From: JBAXLO01 sp037134755
GTDB taxonomy: Bacteria; Bacteroidota; Bacteroidia; Bacteroidales; JACABE01
Assembly (NCBI GenBank): GCA_037134755.1
Contig: JBAXLO010000017.1
Coordinates: forward strand, 1 to 34,630
DNA length: 34,630 bases
Reading direction: 5' to 3'
In this document: one piece after another, positions 17,305-25,161 of the stretch
Layout: every line of letters starts with the position of its first letter
Position numbering within the stretch: the first letter of the stretch is position 1
Program-made: the position numbers and the translations under genes
Notes under the pieces: model-generated
The model's database searches: none
What the model was told of the DNA's origin: nothing
Seen by the model: only the letters and a program-made list of their open reading frames with translations

Positions 17305-18150
17305 TCAAGGGCTTATCAACACAATAATTTCCTGAATTGATTTATTTATCTTAGCTTCTTTCTTATGCTCTGCCTGCAAACCGGCATTCCTTATCCCCCC
17401 TCTGTAATATCTTATCCACCAAGGAGCAACAGTTAGCAAGCCATCATAAACGGCATAAGCCATTGAAGTATTTACAGTAATGGCAATTAAAGCAGTATTA
17501 AGCAAAAGAGAATTTAAACCGTTCCAATAATTACCCAGTACCATTTGCCCACTTCCGGGTAGTATCATACTAAGATATTTAACTCTTGATATTTTAGAAG
17601 CTTGTTGTTTTCGAAGCTTAGCAATTAAGTATCTAATGCTATCAGCTTTCTTACTAACAGAGTCACCAATATATCGCATTAAGTTCTCTTGCGCATCATC
17701 ATAATAAGTAGAAGCAAGTTGTGCAATACTTTTGTAAAATAAGTATTTCTTTTGAGAGCTACTATCCAATTTAAGATTGCTTAATGAAAGCGTAGTTAAT
17801 GCATTATTAAATTGCTTAAGCTCAAACTCACAATAAATAATCCCCCAGAAAGCAGCAGCCTTAACATTAACCTTATATGGTTTGTAAAGATTATTATAGA
17901 TTTGTAATGCCTCTTTATAATCGTGTAAATTATAATAACAGTTAGCTTCACACAAAAGAGCAGTATCTTTTAGCGTTCCGGTAGTATCAAAAAAAGCAAC
18001 ACGATCATAACAAACTGCCGCTTCCTTATAATTAGAATCGCTGTAAAACTGTTGTGCTTTTAAGTAGGTTTCAGCAATGCTTTGTGCATTACTAACAACT
18101 GACAACAACAGCAAACTAAAAATCAGTAAGTAGGAGCTCTTCTGTTTCAT
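17305..18150 (-). CDS. TPR-like envelope protein with C-terminal membrane hairpins
   Basis: 281 residues from the ATG at 18150. This start is chosen because it begins a clean signal peptide (MKQKSSYLLIFSLLLLSVVSNAQ); the longer open frame starting at 18246 would add 32 untypical residues inside the previous gene. Residues 25-190 are helical with TPR-like pairs (YLKAQQFYSDSNYKEAAVCYDRV, CYYNLHDYKEALQIYNNLY). The end has a PGSGQMVLGNYWNGLNSLLLN stretch and hydrophobic segments that match the downstream half of the neighbouring upstream gene (shared PG-G, GN...GL and Y.GGI pattern), so the two are tandem paralogues. The start overlaps the stop of that gene by 35 bp, which suggests translational coupling. 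Function unknown; last gene of the YidD cluster. Confidence 0.85.
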   Translation of the reverse strand: MKQKSSYLLIFSLLLLSVVSNAQSIAETYLKAQQFYSDSNYKEAAVCYDRVAFFDTTGTLKDTALLCEANCYYNLHDYKEALQIYNNLYKPYKVNVKAAAFWGIIYCEFELKQFNNALTTLSLSNLKLDSSSQKKYLFYKSIAQLASTYYDDAQENLMRYIGDSVSKKADSIRYLIAKLRKQQASKISRVKYLSMILPGSGQMVLGNYWNGLNSLLLNTALIAITVNTSMAYAVYDGLLTVAPWWIRYYRGGIRNAGLQAEHKKEAKINKSIQEIIVLISP

Positions 18151-18955
18151 TTTTAATTTTATTATTGAAGTCGTTGTTATATTTTGAAGCCGCTTTCCAT
18201 GAGCCATAAATACCTCCGCCATAATAGCCCAGAGCCATGCCACCACTTATCCATCCAAGCACACTCGAAGTACCATACTTATTAAAACCACGGTAAGCTT
18301 CAAAAGTATTAAGAGCAATTATCACCATAGTAATCAAGCCATCCCTCGAATTACCGGTATATAGCTTACCCATCCCCGGAATGATTGCCGACAAAGTAGC
18401 TGCCACGAAAGGAGATTTATACTTCCTGTGTTTTACTTCAATAAGTATGTCCTTATAGTTTTTCTGTATATCAATATATGGAATAGTATTCTGCTTAAGT
18501 TCATCCCACTTATGGTTTATTAAGATCTCATTAAAATGATAAAAATACTTTATAGAATCATTCAGAAATTTATTTGTGATTAAAAGGGTGTCGAGCTTTT
18601 GACTTTGTCCTGCTATTAATAATAATGTACAATATTTCTTTGCATAAAGCAAAGGCATTAACTCTTTTGCAGGATAAAAAGATTCAAGTTTAGATATCGC
18701 ATATTCTTTACCTAAAACTTTAACACCTAAATTAATTACTTTAAGTTTTAAGTTGTCATTTGTAGTTAGATATTTAAGAGCTCTTTCGTACTCTTGTATT
18801 GCCTGTTGATATTTTCTATCCGACTCCAGATATCTGCCATACTTAAGGCTATGTTCAGCATCATATATATTTTGAGCCGATGCATGAAAAGGAATCCCAA
18901 CAAAGATAAGCAAGAGAATAACTGAAGCAAGAAACCTAAACTTTTTAAAGATCAT
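18116..18955 (-). CDS. TPR-like envelope protein, paralogue of the next gene
   Basis: 279 residues. A signal peptide (MIFKKFRFLASVILLLIFVGIPFHASAQ) is followed by a helical region with one clear TPR-like pair (LKYGRYLESDRKYQQAIQEYERALKYL). A C-terminal region from about 170 has SAIIPGMGKLYTGNSRDGLITM and a second glycine-rich hydrophobic stretch (ISGGMALGYYGGGIYGSW), like the small PGxGxxYxG membrane modules common beside YidD-type genes in Bacteroidota. It overlaps the YidD-like gene by 11 bp at its start and the following paralogue by 35 bp at its end. It probably acts at the inner membrane or periplasm with its neighbours; the exact role is unknown. Confidence 0.85.
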   Translation of the reverse strand: MIFKKFRFLASVILLLIFVGIPFHASAQNIYDAEHSLKYGRYLESDRKYQQAIQEYERALKYLTTNDNLKLKVINLGVKVLGKEYAISKLESFYPAKELMPLLYAKKYCTLLLIAGQSQKLDTLLITNKFLNDSIKYFYHFNEILINHKWDELKQNTIPYIDIQKNYKDILIEVKHRKYKSPFVAATLSAIIPGMGKLYTGNSRDGLITMVIIALNTFEAYRGFNKYGTSSVLGWISGGMALGYYGGGIYGSWKAASKYNNDFNNKIKNETEELLLTDF

Positions 18956-19334
18956 CTTTAAGCTTATGCGTATTAATATCTATTTCATACCCGTTAGCAT
19001 AAGGATGATTGCATCTGCTAAGACGATCAAAGGCAGCAAATAATCCAATAAAGAGTCCTTTTTTCTTAATAGCCTTTAAAGCATATTCCGAACAAGAAGG
19101 CGAAAAATTACAAGAAGGATAATCTTGAGATGAAACACATTTCTTATAAAATACAAACAAACCTGTAAACAGATATTGCACAGGATTCTTAGTAGTGCCT
19201 GTATTTAGTTTAGCAATCTGCTTATTAGTATTAAAGATATTCTTAACTATAGCAATATTTTTAGCTTCCTGAGCATTTATATTCAGATATAAAAGGAAAG
19301 CAATAGTAAATAGAATAAAAGGAGTTCTTTTCAT
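18945..19334 (-). CDS. yidD: YidD-like membrane protein insertion factor with signal peptide
   Basis: 129 residues. Residues 50-115 carry the YidD family signature: FYKKCVSS, then CNFSPSCSEYALKAIKKKG with Cys75 and Cys81, and LSRCNHP with Cys108. In E. coli YidD helps the YidC/Sec insertion route for inner-membrane proteins. Unlike classical YidD (about 70-85 residues, encoded between rnpA and yidC), this one has a hydrophobic N-terminus ending in INAQ that looks like a cleaved signal peptide, plus a linker of about 30 residues. It sits inside an envelope cluster, 6 bp after a barrel-like gene and overlapping the next by 11 bp. A periplasm-facing role is inference; the alternative is that the N-terminus is a membrane anchor. 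Confidence 0.85.
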   Translation of the reverse strand: MKRTPFILFTIAFLLYLNINAQEAKNIAIVKNIFNTNKQIAKLNTGTTKNPVQYLFTGLFVFYKKCVSSQDYPSCNFSPSCSEYALKAIKKKGLFIGLFAAFDRLSRCNHPYANGYEIDINTHKLKDDL

Positions 19335-19340
19335 TAAGAA

Positions 19341-20072
19341 TTAGAAAATTAAAACCCCAACACCCACATTAAAACTCCATAAATAATGTACAAAAACTCT
19401 GTTGGAAGTAATCAGATCCATAAACTTACCAGAATCTCCATTAATAGAATAAGGATCATCTAAATCGCTATGATTATAACCACTGAAGAGATAACCGGCC
19501 TGCAAGGAAACATTAAGAATTACACGATCATAAAAGATACGCTGATTGCCCACACTAAGACTAATTCCATACGAACTTTTGCTGCTACTTGTAACAAAAT
19601 TAGCAGGTGGTGGATTAATTGCATCATTAAACGACCAATCCCAACTATAATGATCTAATTGTAATTTAGTATAAGTTCCCAGAGGTGCTAGATTATCCGA
19701 ATAAAAGAACTTCATGAAATAGGAAAAACCTTTAACAGAGATATTCCCTATAGCTGTTGGTGTATATCTTGAGCTCATATTATCAGGAGAAGTATATATA
19801 TAAAGACCATCAAAATCAAAACAAGTATTGTAAAAGCTATAGGATACCCCCATTTGAAGATGTCTGCCGGCTACAAACTCTAATCCAACAGTGTTATTAA
19901 CATTAAGAGAAGTAAAACCTGTATTTCCATTCTCGTTTGGATTTGATAAAGTAGGACGTGTATGTAAGTCGTACATTAACAGCCATCTTTTTCCCATATA
20001 TCCTGAAACCTGAGCTTCACAAAAAGAGGAGATCATCAAACTTATTATTATAATATAAATAGTTCTTTTCAT
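19341..20072 (-). CDS. putative outer-membrane beta-barrel protein
   Basis: 243 residues from the ATG at 20072. This start gives a normal signal peptide (MKRTIYIIIISLMISSFCEAQ); an in-frame upstream ATG would put charged residues before it. The mature part is made of alternating-residue strands with aromatic ends (LQMGVSYSFYNTCF, FSYFMKFFYS, YGISLSVGNQRIF, VILNVSLQAGYLFSGY). It ends in LWSFNVGVGVLIF, the hydrophobic C-terminal strand expected of an outer-membrane barrel. About eight to ten strands are plausible. No enzyme motif is visible. It follows the M48 peptidase by 39 bp and precedes the YidD-like gene by 6 bp, so they should be co-transcribed. Confidence 0.8.
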   Translation of the reverse strand: MKRTIYIIIISLMISSFCEAQVSGYMGKRWLLMYDLHTRPTLSNPNENGNTGFTSLNVNNTVGLEFVAGRHLQMGVSYSFYNTCFDFDGLYIYTSPDNMSSRYTPTAIGNISVKGFSYFMKFFYSDNLAPLGTYTKLQLDHYSWDWSFNDAINPPPANFVTSSSKSSYGISLSVGNQRIFYDRVILNVSLQAGYLFSGYNHSDLDDPYSINGDSGKFMDLITSNRVFVHYLWSFNVGVGVLIF

Positions 20073-20111
20073 ATTTATATGTTCCTTTTTAATTTCTTTA
20101 AGCATAATTTC

Positions 20112-22370
20112 TTAGTTGTTTGAAGTTCTTAAATTTTTACCTTTCCTTATCTGATTAAATGAATCATAAAGCTTTGAATTAAGATAATCATTTCTATCTC
20201 TATTATAAAAAGAAGAGTTATTATAATAAATAGCTTGCCCTGTTTTAAGATCTAAAACGGTATGGAAATAGTAAGAATAATAATCAGGAGCCGAAATAAG
20301 ATAGATAGAATACGGAATAGTAACTAAATATACCGACCACAAACAAGCTTGAGAATATGTTTGAGGCATCTTATGTGTACGTGCTGACAATACACCCGAA
20401 ACATCAATATATTGTGTGTTATATTTCTTTATTAAAGGACTTACATTTTGCGAGCTGTTAAGAACATAAGTACTTTCGTTGGGCATATTAAATGACTCTG
20501 TTAACCAATCTTTCAAGATAGAATAATCATTGTAGATTTCTGTATCATCAGAAGTAAACTCCGAAGGAATAAGCATGTTTGTTTTAATGCTGAGCTTATT
20601 TGTAATCCTCTTTATTTTGTCAATATATTCTTTTTGTTTTTGGTCTGAATCCATATAACGAATAACATCACTTTTGCGTTCATCTATCTTAAAGTAGAGC
20701 GGATTAAACACTAAGATATTATTTATTTTAGTTGTTGAAGTATTCTTCATTCTCCTTCTATACGAACGGTAGCTTTCGTATTCATCGTTATCTTCATCAT
20801 CGTTTGTAACTTTAGAAATAGCAAAAAAGGTATTAAAATTTCTTTTAAAAGCAGTATCCTGTAACATATCAACCAAGATATATTTAAAATAATTCTCATT
20901 CCCGCCACCTTTTGTTTCCGTAGTTTTCTTTTTCGATTTTATACGATCATACTTATTACTGGCATGCTCAATTGCTATACTATCTGCAACTAAATTAGCA
21001 GTTGAGGTATCTCTTAGTGCAAAAGCAAGATCCTTAGGTTTGATATTTCCTTTGTTAAACATGTTTTTAAACATATCATCTTTTAAGGAAGTAAGATATT
21101 CGTTTTCGGGATGTAGTTTATATAACTGCCAGATATTTCGGATAGCTACTGCACAGAAATCTTTCTTCTCAAACTTCCTAAACAAGTAATTTAATTGTTG
21201 CGATTCACCTTCTCTCTTCTTATAATCAGCAACCACCTCGGTTAATTTGCCATCTAACTTATGCTTGGCCATTAAATACAAGCTACTTGCCATTGATTTA
21301 TGTAAGTAAAAACTAGTAGGATTATCTTTAAGCATAATATACGAATTGTAGAAAGCCTCTACATAATCCTGATCAACGATATATTGATTAATACATTCAA
21401 AACGAGCTAGGTTCTTAACGGTTGTAAACTTTTCTTTTGATTGAATAAAAGCTTGCTTGCCATTATTGTCAAGATTTTTTATTAAATCTTTCAAAGCTTC
21501 TCTACGTTTCAAAACATTTGGATGCGTACTCAAAGTATCATCATAATCATCTCTACCTTTAATAGGTGTAACATTATCTAACCTATAGTTATCAGGGAAT
21601 TTAAAATAAGGAGATTCAAAATAAGATTTGTCAAATTTAATATCATCAAATGGAAGATAAGCATATTGCAACACATCCATTGCTCCATCTATTTCAGTTA
21701 AAGCATAATTAGTTTTGCTGTAATAATCAAGTAAACCTAAATCATCAGCTTCACTTTCCATCTCTCTCGACCTATGATGAACCTTTAAGAAAGACTCATC
21801 TACATCTTCCTGGTCATAAGTTTTGCCCTTTTCTATTTTCTTTTTACTCAGATAAAAATCCATATTATGTTTTTTAGCATAATGAACAATCTCATGTGAA
21901 AGAACAAATGCAAGTTGAGCCTCACTCGTCACCTGAGCAACCAAGCCAAGGTTAACAAAAATTATTCCTTTATCTGTTGAAAAAGCATTTACTGATGGAG
22001 ATTTAACGGTATAAAACCTCAATGATTTTCTTAAATCAGGTTGATCCTTTAAGATGACATCAGCAATACCATTAATATAATTTGTGATAGGATCATTAAA
22101 TAATATTTTACCACTTATCAATAGCTGATTAATATAGTAATTACTTTCTTGTAAAAACTCATCTTTAGCTTTGTTTTCTGATCGTTTATTCGATTTGCTT
22201 ATTGAGCTTTTATCTTCTTTATATTTCTCCATATAAAGCTTGGTAATATCTTCAGGTATCTTACCTGAGGACTTTAATAGCTGATAATTATTGAAATCAT
22301 ATGTGTCTTGAGATTTGGAGAAAGATGTCAATAATAAGATGCAAGATATTAAAAGGAATAATTTCTTCAT
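20112..22370 (-). CDS. secreted M48 family metallopeptidase
   Basis: 752 residues. A signal peptide (MKKLFLLISCILLLTSFSKSQ) precedes an M48 zinc peptidase domain at about 80-310. It shows the zinc motif HEIVH at 159-163 (His159, Glu160, His163), the strand NAFSTDKGIIFVNLGL before it, and the third-ligand motif MESEADDLG, Glu205 with Asp209. Such enzymes (BepA/LoiP-like) degrade or proofread outer-membrane proteins in the periplasm. The 440 residues after the domain are unusual: they are mostly helical up to about 480, then include a Tyr/Arg-rich segment (YESYRSYRRRMK) and a C-terminal beta-like part. No TPR consensus is clear. First gene of the YidD cluster; envelope quality control together with the barrel and YidD-like protein is a reasonable inference. 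Confidence 0.9.
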   Translation of the reverse strand: MKKLFLLISCILLLTSFSKSQDTYDFNNYQLLKSSGKIPEDITKLYMEKYKEDKSSISKSNKRSENKAKDEFLQESNYYINQLLISGKILFNDPITNYINGIADVILKDQPDLRKSLRFYTVKSPSVNAFSTDKGIIFVNLGLVAQVTSEAQLAFVLSHEIVHYAKKHNMDFYLSKKKIEKGKTYDQEDVDESFLKVHHRSREMESEADDLGLLDYYSKTNYALTEIDGAMDVLQYAYLPFDDIKFDKSYFESPYFKFPDNYRLDNVTPIKGRDDYDDTLSTHPNVLKRREALKDLIKNLDNNGKQAFIQSKEKFTTVKNLARFECINQYIVDQDYVEAFYNSYIMLKDNPTSFYLHKSMASSLYLMAKHKLDGKLTEVVADYKKREGESQQLNYLFRKFEKKDFCAVAIRNIWQLYKLHPENEYLTSLKDDMFKNMFNKGNIKPKDLAFALRDTSTANLVADSIAIEHASNKYDRIKSKKKTTETKGGGNENYFKYILVDMLQDTAFKRNFNTFFAISKVTNDDEDNDEYESYRSYRRRMKNTSTTKINNILVFNPLYFKIDERKSDVIRYMDSDQKQKEYIDKIKRITNKLSIKTNMLIPSEFTSDDTEIYNDYSILKDWLTESFNMPNESTYVLNSSQNVSPLIKKYNTQYIDVSGVLSARTHKMPQTYSQACLWSVYLVTIPYSIYLISAPDYYSYYFHTVLDLKTGQAIYYNNSSFYNRDRNDYLNSKLYDSFNQIRKGKNLRTSNN

Positions 22371-22385
22371 GAGATGTTTAAATTA

Positions 22386-22440
22386 AAAAAAAGAGTTTAC
22401 TTATTAAGGTTTTTAATTTTAATAAGTAAACTCTTTTTAT
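22386..22440 (-). terminator. Rho-independent terminator upstream of the M48 gene
   Basis: A 16-bp perfect stem (AAGAGTTTACTTATTA at 22391-22406, complement at 22420-22435) with a 13-nt loop is flanked by A- and T-runs. It lies 12 bp past the stop of the 556-residue protein gene and 16 bp before the M48 start, so it separates that gene from the envelope cluster or attenuates read-through. I see no good TAnnTTTG box between it and the M48 start. Confidence 0.85.
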
Positions 22441-22451
22441 TATTAATATTA

Positions 22452-24122
22452 TTAATTAGTATATTCTATTTTGTTAAAATAGAAAACTGTTCTATTCTTT
22501 TTGCCTTTCTTTGAAGTGTTTTTGATCTTTTGGTAACCATAAGAGATAAGGTAATTATCATACCAGAAATCAACATCACTTTCCATTTCATCTTTTACTT
22601 TATCATTTTTAAAATTTGTTTTAAACTTTGATAATACTCTTTCATTTGTTTTTTCGCCATTCTCAAATGTAATAGATTTTACAGCATCATCTAAAGTAAA
22701 GCCACAGATAATTTTTTCGTTATCAACTGTTACTTTAATTCTTTGTTTTAAATTAAAAGTTAAAATATCATCAATTTCAAAAGCTTGATCCCATAAAACA
22801 GTACCATCTTTGTCAAAATCTACAACCATACCATGTGTATATCTATAACCGTCAAACACTGTTCTTGAAGTAGTATGCATATTTCCTTTCGAATCGAAAG
22901 AAGTGTAATATTCAGTATGATATTGTGGATAATAACTTTCGGCAACCATTATATATTCATCCTTTTTAACAGAGATAATATCGTGGATTAAAAGATTATA
23001 TCTTAATCTTAAGTCTTTACCTTCAGATAATTTTCTTTTGGCTTGTTTCTTAGCATTGCTTTCGCCTCTTGCACTATTCTTATTATAATATAAAATTATA
23101 TTATTTAACTGTTGAAATTTCACATATTTCATAGTTTCAATTGTTCCATCAACTATGTTAGCGAACACCAAACCTTTTAATACATTAGCTACACCAATTT
23201 GTGAAATCTTATAAGTGCTTTGAGCATCAGAGTAGCCTCCTATTAATATCTTTCCATGATTTTCGGTTGTGTATAATTTAGGGCTACATATATCTTCTTC
23301 ATCTGACATTTTAAAAGAAATTGTCTTTGATGCTTTATCTTTATTTCCACCATCAATCTCTTTTATTAACATCTTAGCTGTATTCTTGTCGGGTTTAGTA
23401 TTAAATAAACCATAAACGATATTTTCTTCGGCACTTGCAAAAATATCATTCATTTGTCCAGGAATAAGCGTTTCGTATTGATGTGTTTTTGTAGTGCTGT
23501 TATTGAAATCAAAAGTCATTAGGATAGGCACTGGTTTATAATTTAATATCCCCAAAAAATAAGGGATGCCACAGCCGCAATAGCACGCAATGGATTTCAT
23601 CATTTTGCTACCTGAAGAAGGTACAACATAACCACCCAGATACACCTTTTGGTTGTAAACTGTAAAACCTGTTAGTTTTGTAGGTATATTATTGGTTTCA
23701 TTCAACACAGTTATCTCTTTTGTATCAATATTTATTTTTACAACAGTATAATCGCCATGATCATATTGTGCAGCTTCTAACTTCTGATTGTTCGGGCTGT
23801 TAAATAATACAAATAATTCGTTATTTACCGGATCAAAGTATTGTTTGTAATAAAATACTGCATCAGAAATTTCTACTTTCTTCGACCACACTTTTTCGAA
23901 GTTGTTATCAAGAAGTGTAAAAGAATACTTCTGCATTCTTTTTGATGTTTTATCATCATCAATTTCATTAAATAAAAGCACACCTTTGGTTCCTACAGGT
24001 AAAACGTAGAAATTATCATTGTTGCCATCCAATTCAATCTCAACTCTAAGATTATTGTCTTGTGACTTTAAAGGGTTATAAATTAGCAACCCCAACATTA
24101 AAATAAATAATATTTTCTTCAT
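22452..24122 (-). CDS. secreted protein of unknown function with CYCGC motif
   Basis: 556 residues, family not recognised. The signal peptide is MKKILFILMLGLLIYNPLKSQ. The mature protein is rich in beta-strand patterns with repeated short 'value-reporting' stretches (KGVLLFNEIDDD, NELFVLFNSPNN, KVYLGGYVVP, GKILIGGYSD, DEYIMVAESYYP, EKIICGFTLDD). These look like blades of a propeller-like domain, though no named repeat fits. A CYCGC cluster at Cys180, Cys182 and Cys184 could bind metal or form disulphides. A basic loop near 355 (KKQAKRKLSEGKDLRLRYN) interrupts it. No sorting domain or lipobox is present, so it is probably periplasmic or outer-membrane associated. It has its own promoter box and terminator. 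Confidence 0.8.
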   Translation of the reverse strand: MKKILFILMLGLLIYNPLKSQDNNLRVEIELDGNNDNFYVLPVGTKGVLLFNEIDDDKTSKRMQKYSFTLLDNNFEKVWSKKVEISDAVFYYKQYFDPVNNELFVLFNSPNNQKLEAAQYDHGDYTVVKINIDTKEITVLNETNNIPTKLTGFTVYNQKVYLGGYVVPSSGSKMMKSIACYCGCGIPYFLGILNYKPVPILMTFDFNNSTTKTHQYETLIPGQMNDIFASAEENIVYGLFNTKPDKNTAKMLIKEIDGGNKDKASKTISFKMSDEEDICSPKLYTTENHGKILIGGYSDAQSTYKISQIGVANVLKGLVFANIVDGTIETMKYVKFQQLNNIILYYNKNSARGESNAKKQAKRKLSEGKDLRLRYNLLIHDIISVKKDEYIMVAESYYPQYHTEYYTSFDSKGNMHTTSRTVFDGYRYTHGMVVDFDKDGTVLWDQAFEIDDILTFNLKQRIKVTVDNEKIICGFTLDDAVKSITFENGEKTNERVLSKFKTNFKNDKVKDEMESDVDFWYDNYLISYGYQKIKNTSKKGKKNRTVFYFNKIEYTN

Positions 24123-24168
24123 GTTTTCATTAATAAGGTTAAATAATAAATGTTTAATTAATAGTTTT

Positions 24169-24176
24169 CAAAAGTA
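24169..24176 (-). promoter_or_regulatory. -7 box of the 556-residue secreted protein gene
   Basis: Minus-strand TACTTTTG (24176-24169) matches TAnnTTTG, about 47 nt upstream of the ATG. No convincing -33 TTTG is seen. Confidence 0.5.
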
Positions 24177-24445
24177 TGAAATAATTTGATATAAAAATAA
24201 CATTAGTAAAATAAATTAAATTTAAAATGATTTAATCTATTACAAAGAATACAATATAGGCTAAAAAATGATAATAATTAACGCATTATAGATTTAAAAA
24301 CATTAAATTAATAATGAATGAATTTTAAATAATATCATAAATCAATGTTTATTTACATCGCAGCATACAAAAGTGAGTCGAGACAGGGATAATTTATAAT
24401 TTTATCAAAAAAAAGTAATTCCCTTAAAAAATTGAAATAAATTTA
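24177..24445. other. AT-rich spacer
   Basis: No coding frame, hairpin or repeat unit that I can support is visible in this part of the 1-kb gap between divergent genes. Confidence 0.4.
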
Positions 24446-24453
24446 TACTTTTG
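24446..24453 (+). promoter_or_regulatory. possible promoter box in front of the 41-bp array
   Basis: TACTTTTG matches TAnnTTTG on the plus strand 27 bp before the first repeat unit. It could drive transcription through the array, but the -33 element is missing (nearest TTG is only 11 bp upstream), and in AT-rich DNA the box may occur by chance. Confidence 0.25.
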
Positions 24454-24480
24454 ATAGATTCTGCTATAAAACTTAGAAGA

Positions 24481-24795
24481 AAATTCTCAGAAATGATCGA
24501 TCCCTTTAGAGCAGACACACTAATTCTGAAGAAATGGTCAATAACTTCTAAGCAGTCGTACTAATTCTGAAGAAATGGTCGTACTTTTTTAGTGGGTACA
24601 AAAATTCTACAGAATTTGCCATTCCTTTTTAAGCAGACACACCATTTCTTCAGAATATGCCACACATTTTTAAGCTTATTGATAATTTCTTCAGAATTTG
24701 CCATACATTTTTAAGCTTATTGATAAATTCTTCAGAATTTGCCATACTCTTCTAAGCTTATTGACCATTTCTGAAGATTTTGTCAATAATTTTTG
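24481..24795. repeat. 41-bp tandem array with palindromic cores, 8 units
   Basis: The core ATTCTTCAGAAT, or its complement ATTCTGAAGAAT, recurs at about 24481, 24522, 24563, 24603, 24644, 24685, 24726 and 24767, a period of 41 bp with one 40-bp step. The first units read AATTCTGAAGAAATGGTC. The middle units read in the opposite sense (ATTTCTTCAGAATTTGCCA), and the last is mixed. The three last inter-core segments carry a second palindrome TAAGCTTA (24671, 24712, 24753). Core and second palindrome are spaced 24 and 17 bp, so here the half-period is uneven. Because 41 is not a multiple of three no long frame runs through it. Confidence 0.85.
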
Positions 24796-25133
24796 AAGTT
24801 TATTTTCTCAATCCTTAATAGATGTTAATTTATAAAAAGATTAAACCATATTATTATTAAACCACTCTTATTTTTAAAATTAGAGCGGTTTATTAGACAA
24901 TTATCTTAAAATCAAATTAAAAATTTCAAAATTTAAAGGAATCATATTAAAAAATGATAATACTATTAATTATTAAGCAAAAAAAAATTTACATACTTAT
25001 TCCGAAATTCAGGATAATAGTTTATCAGACTAAACAGCTATATGCCTTTTCTAAAAAGCTTAAATACTTAAGTAACTATTCACAATAAATCATAATTTAC
25101 AATTCATAATTAAATAAATCAGTATATTTTTCG
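24796..25133. other. AT-rich spacer before the pseudouridine synthase gene
   Basis: No gene is visible. A weak complementary pair (AACCACTCTTATTTTTAAAA near 24859 with AATTAGAGCGGTTT near 24879) forms a possible hairpin ACCACTCT/AGAGCGGT with one mismatch. A low-complexity CATAATTTACAATTCATAAT stretch lies at about 25091-25110. Confidence 0.3.
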
Positions 25134-25141
25134 TATCTTTG
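25134..25141 (+). promoter_or_regulatory. -7 box of the pseudouridine synthase operon
   Basis: TATCTTTG matches TAnnTTTG, 20 bp upstream of the ATG at 25162. No -33 TTTG is evident. Confidence 0.55.
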
Positions 25142-25161
25142 CAGCCTCATTTATATATATT

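Noticed and set aside
18151..18246. Upstream extension of the TPR-like gene ending at 17305
   Set aside because: It would place 32 atypical residues before a perfect signal peptide and lie wholly inside the preceding gene; the ATG at 18150 is preferred.
24481..24795. CRISPR array or iteron-type replication origin
   Set aside because: Between-core segments are related to each other rather than unique, and no replication initiator or cas gene is near. Chromosomal gene content argues against a plasmid origin.
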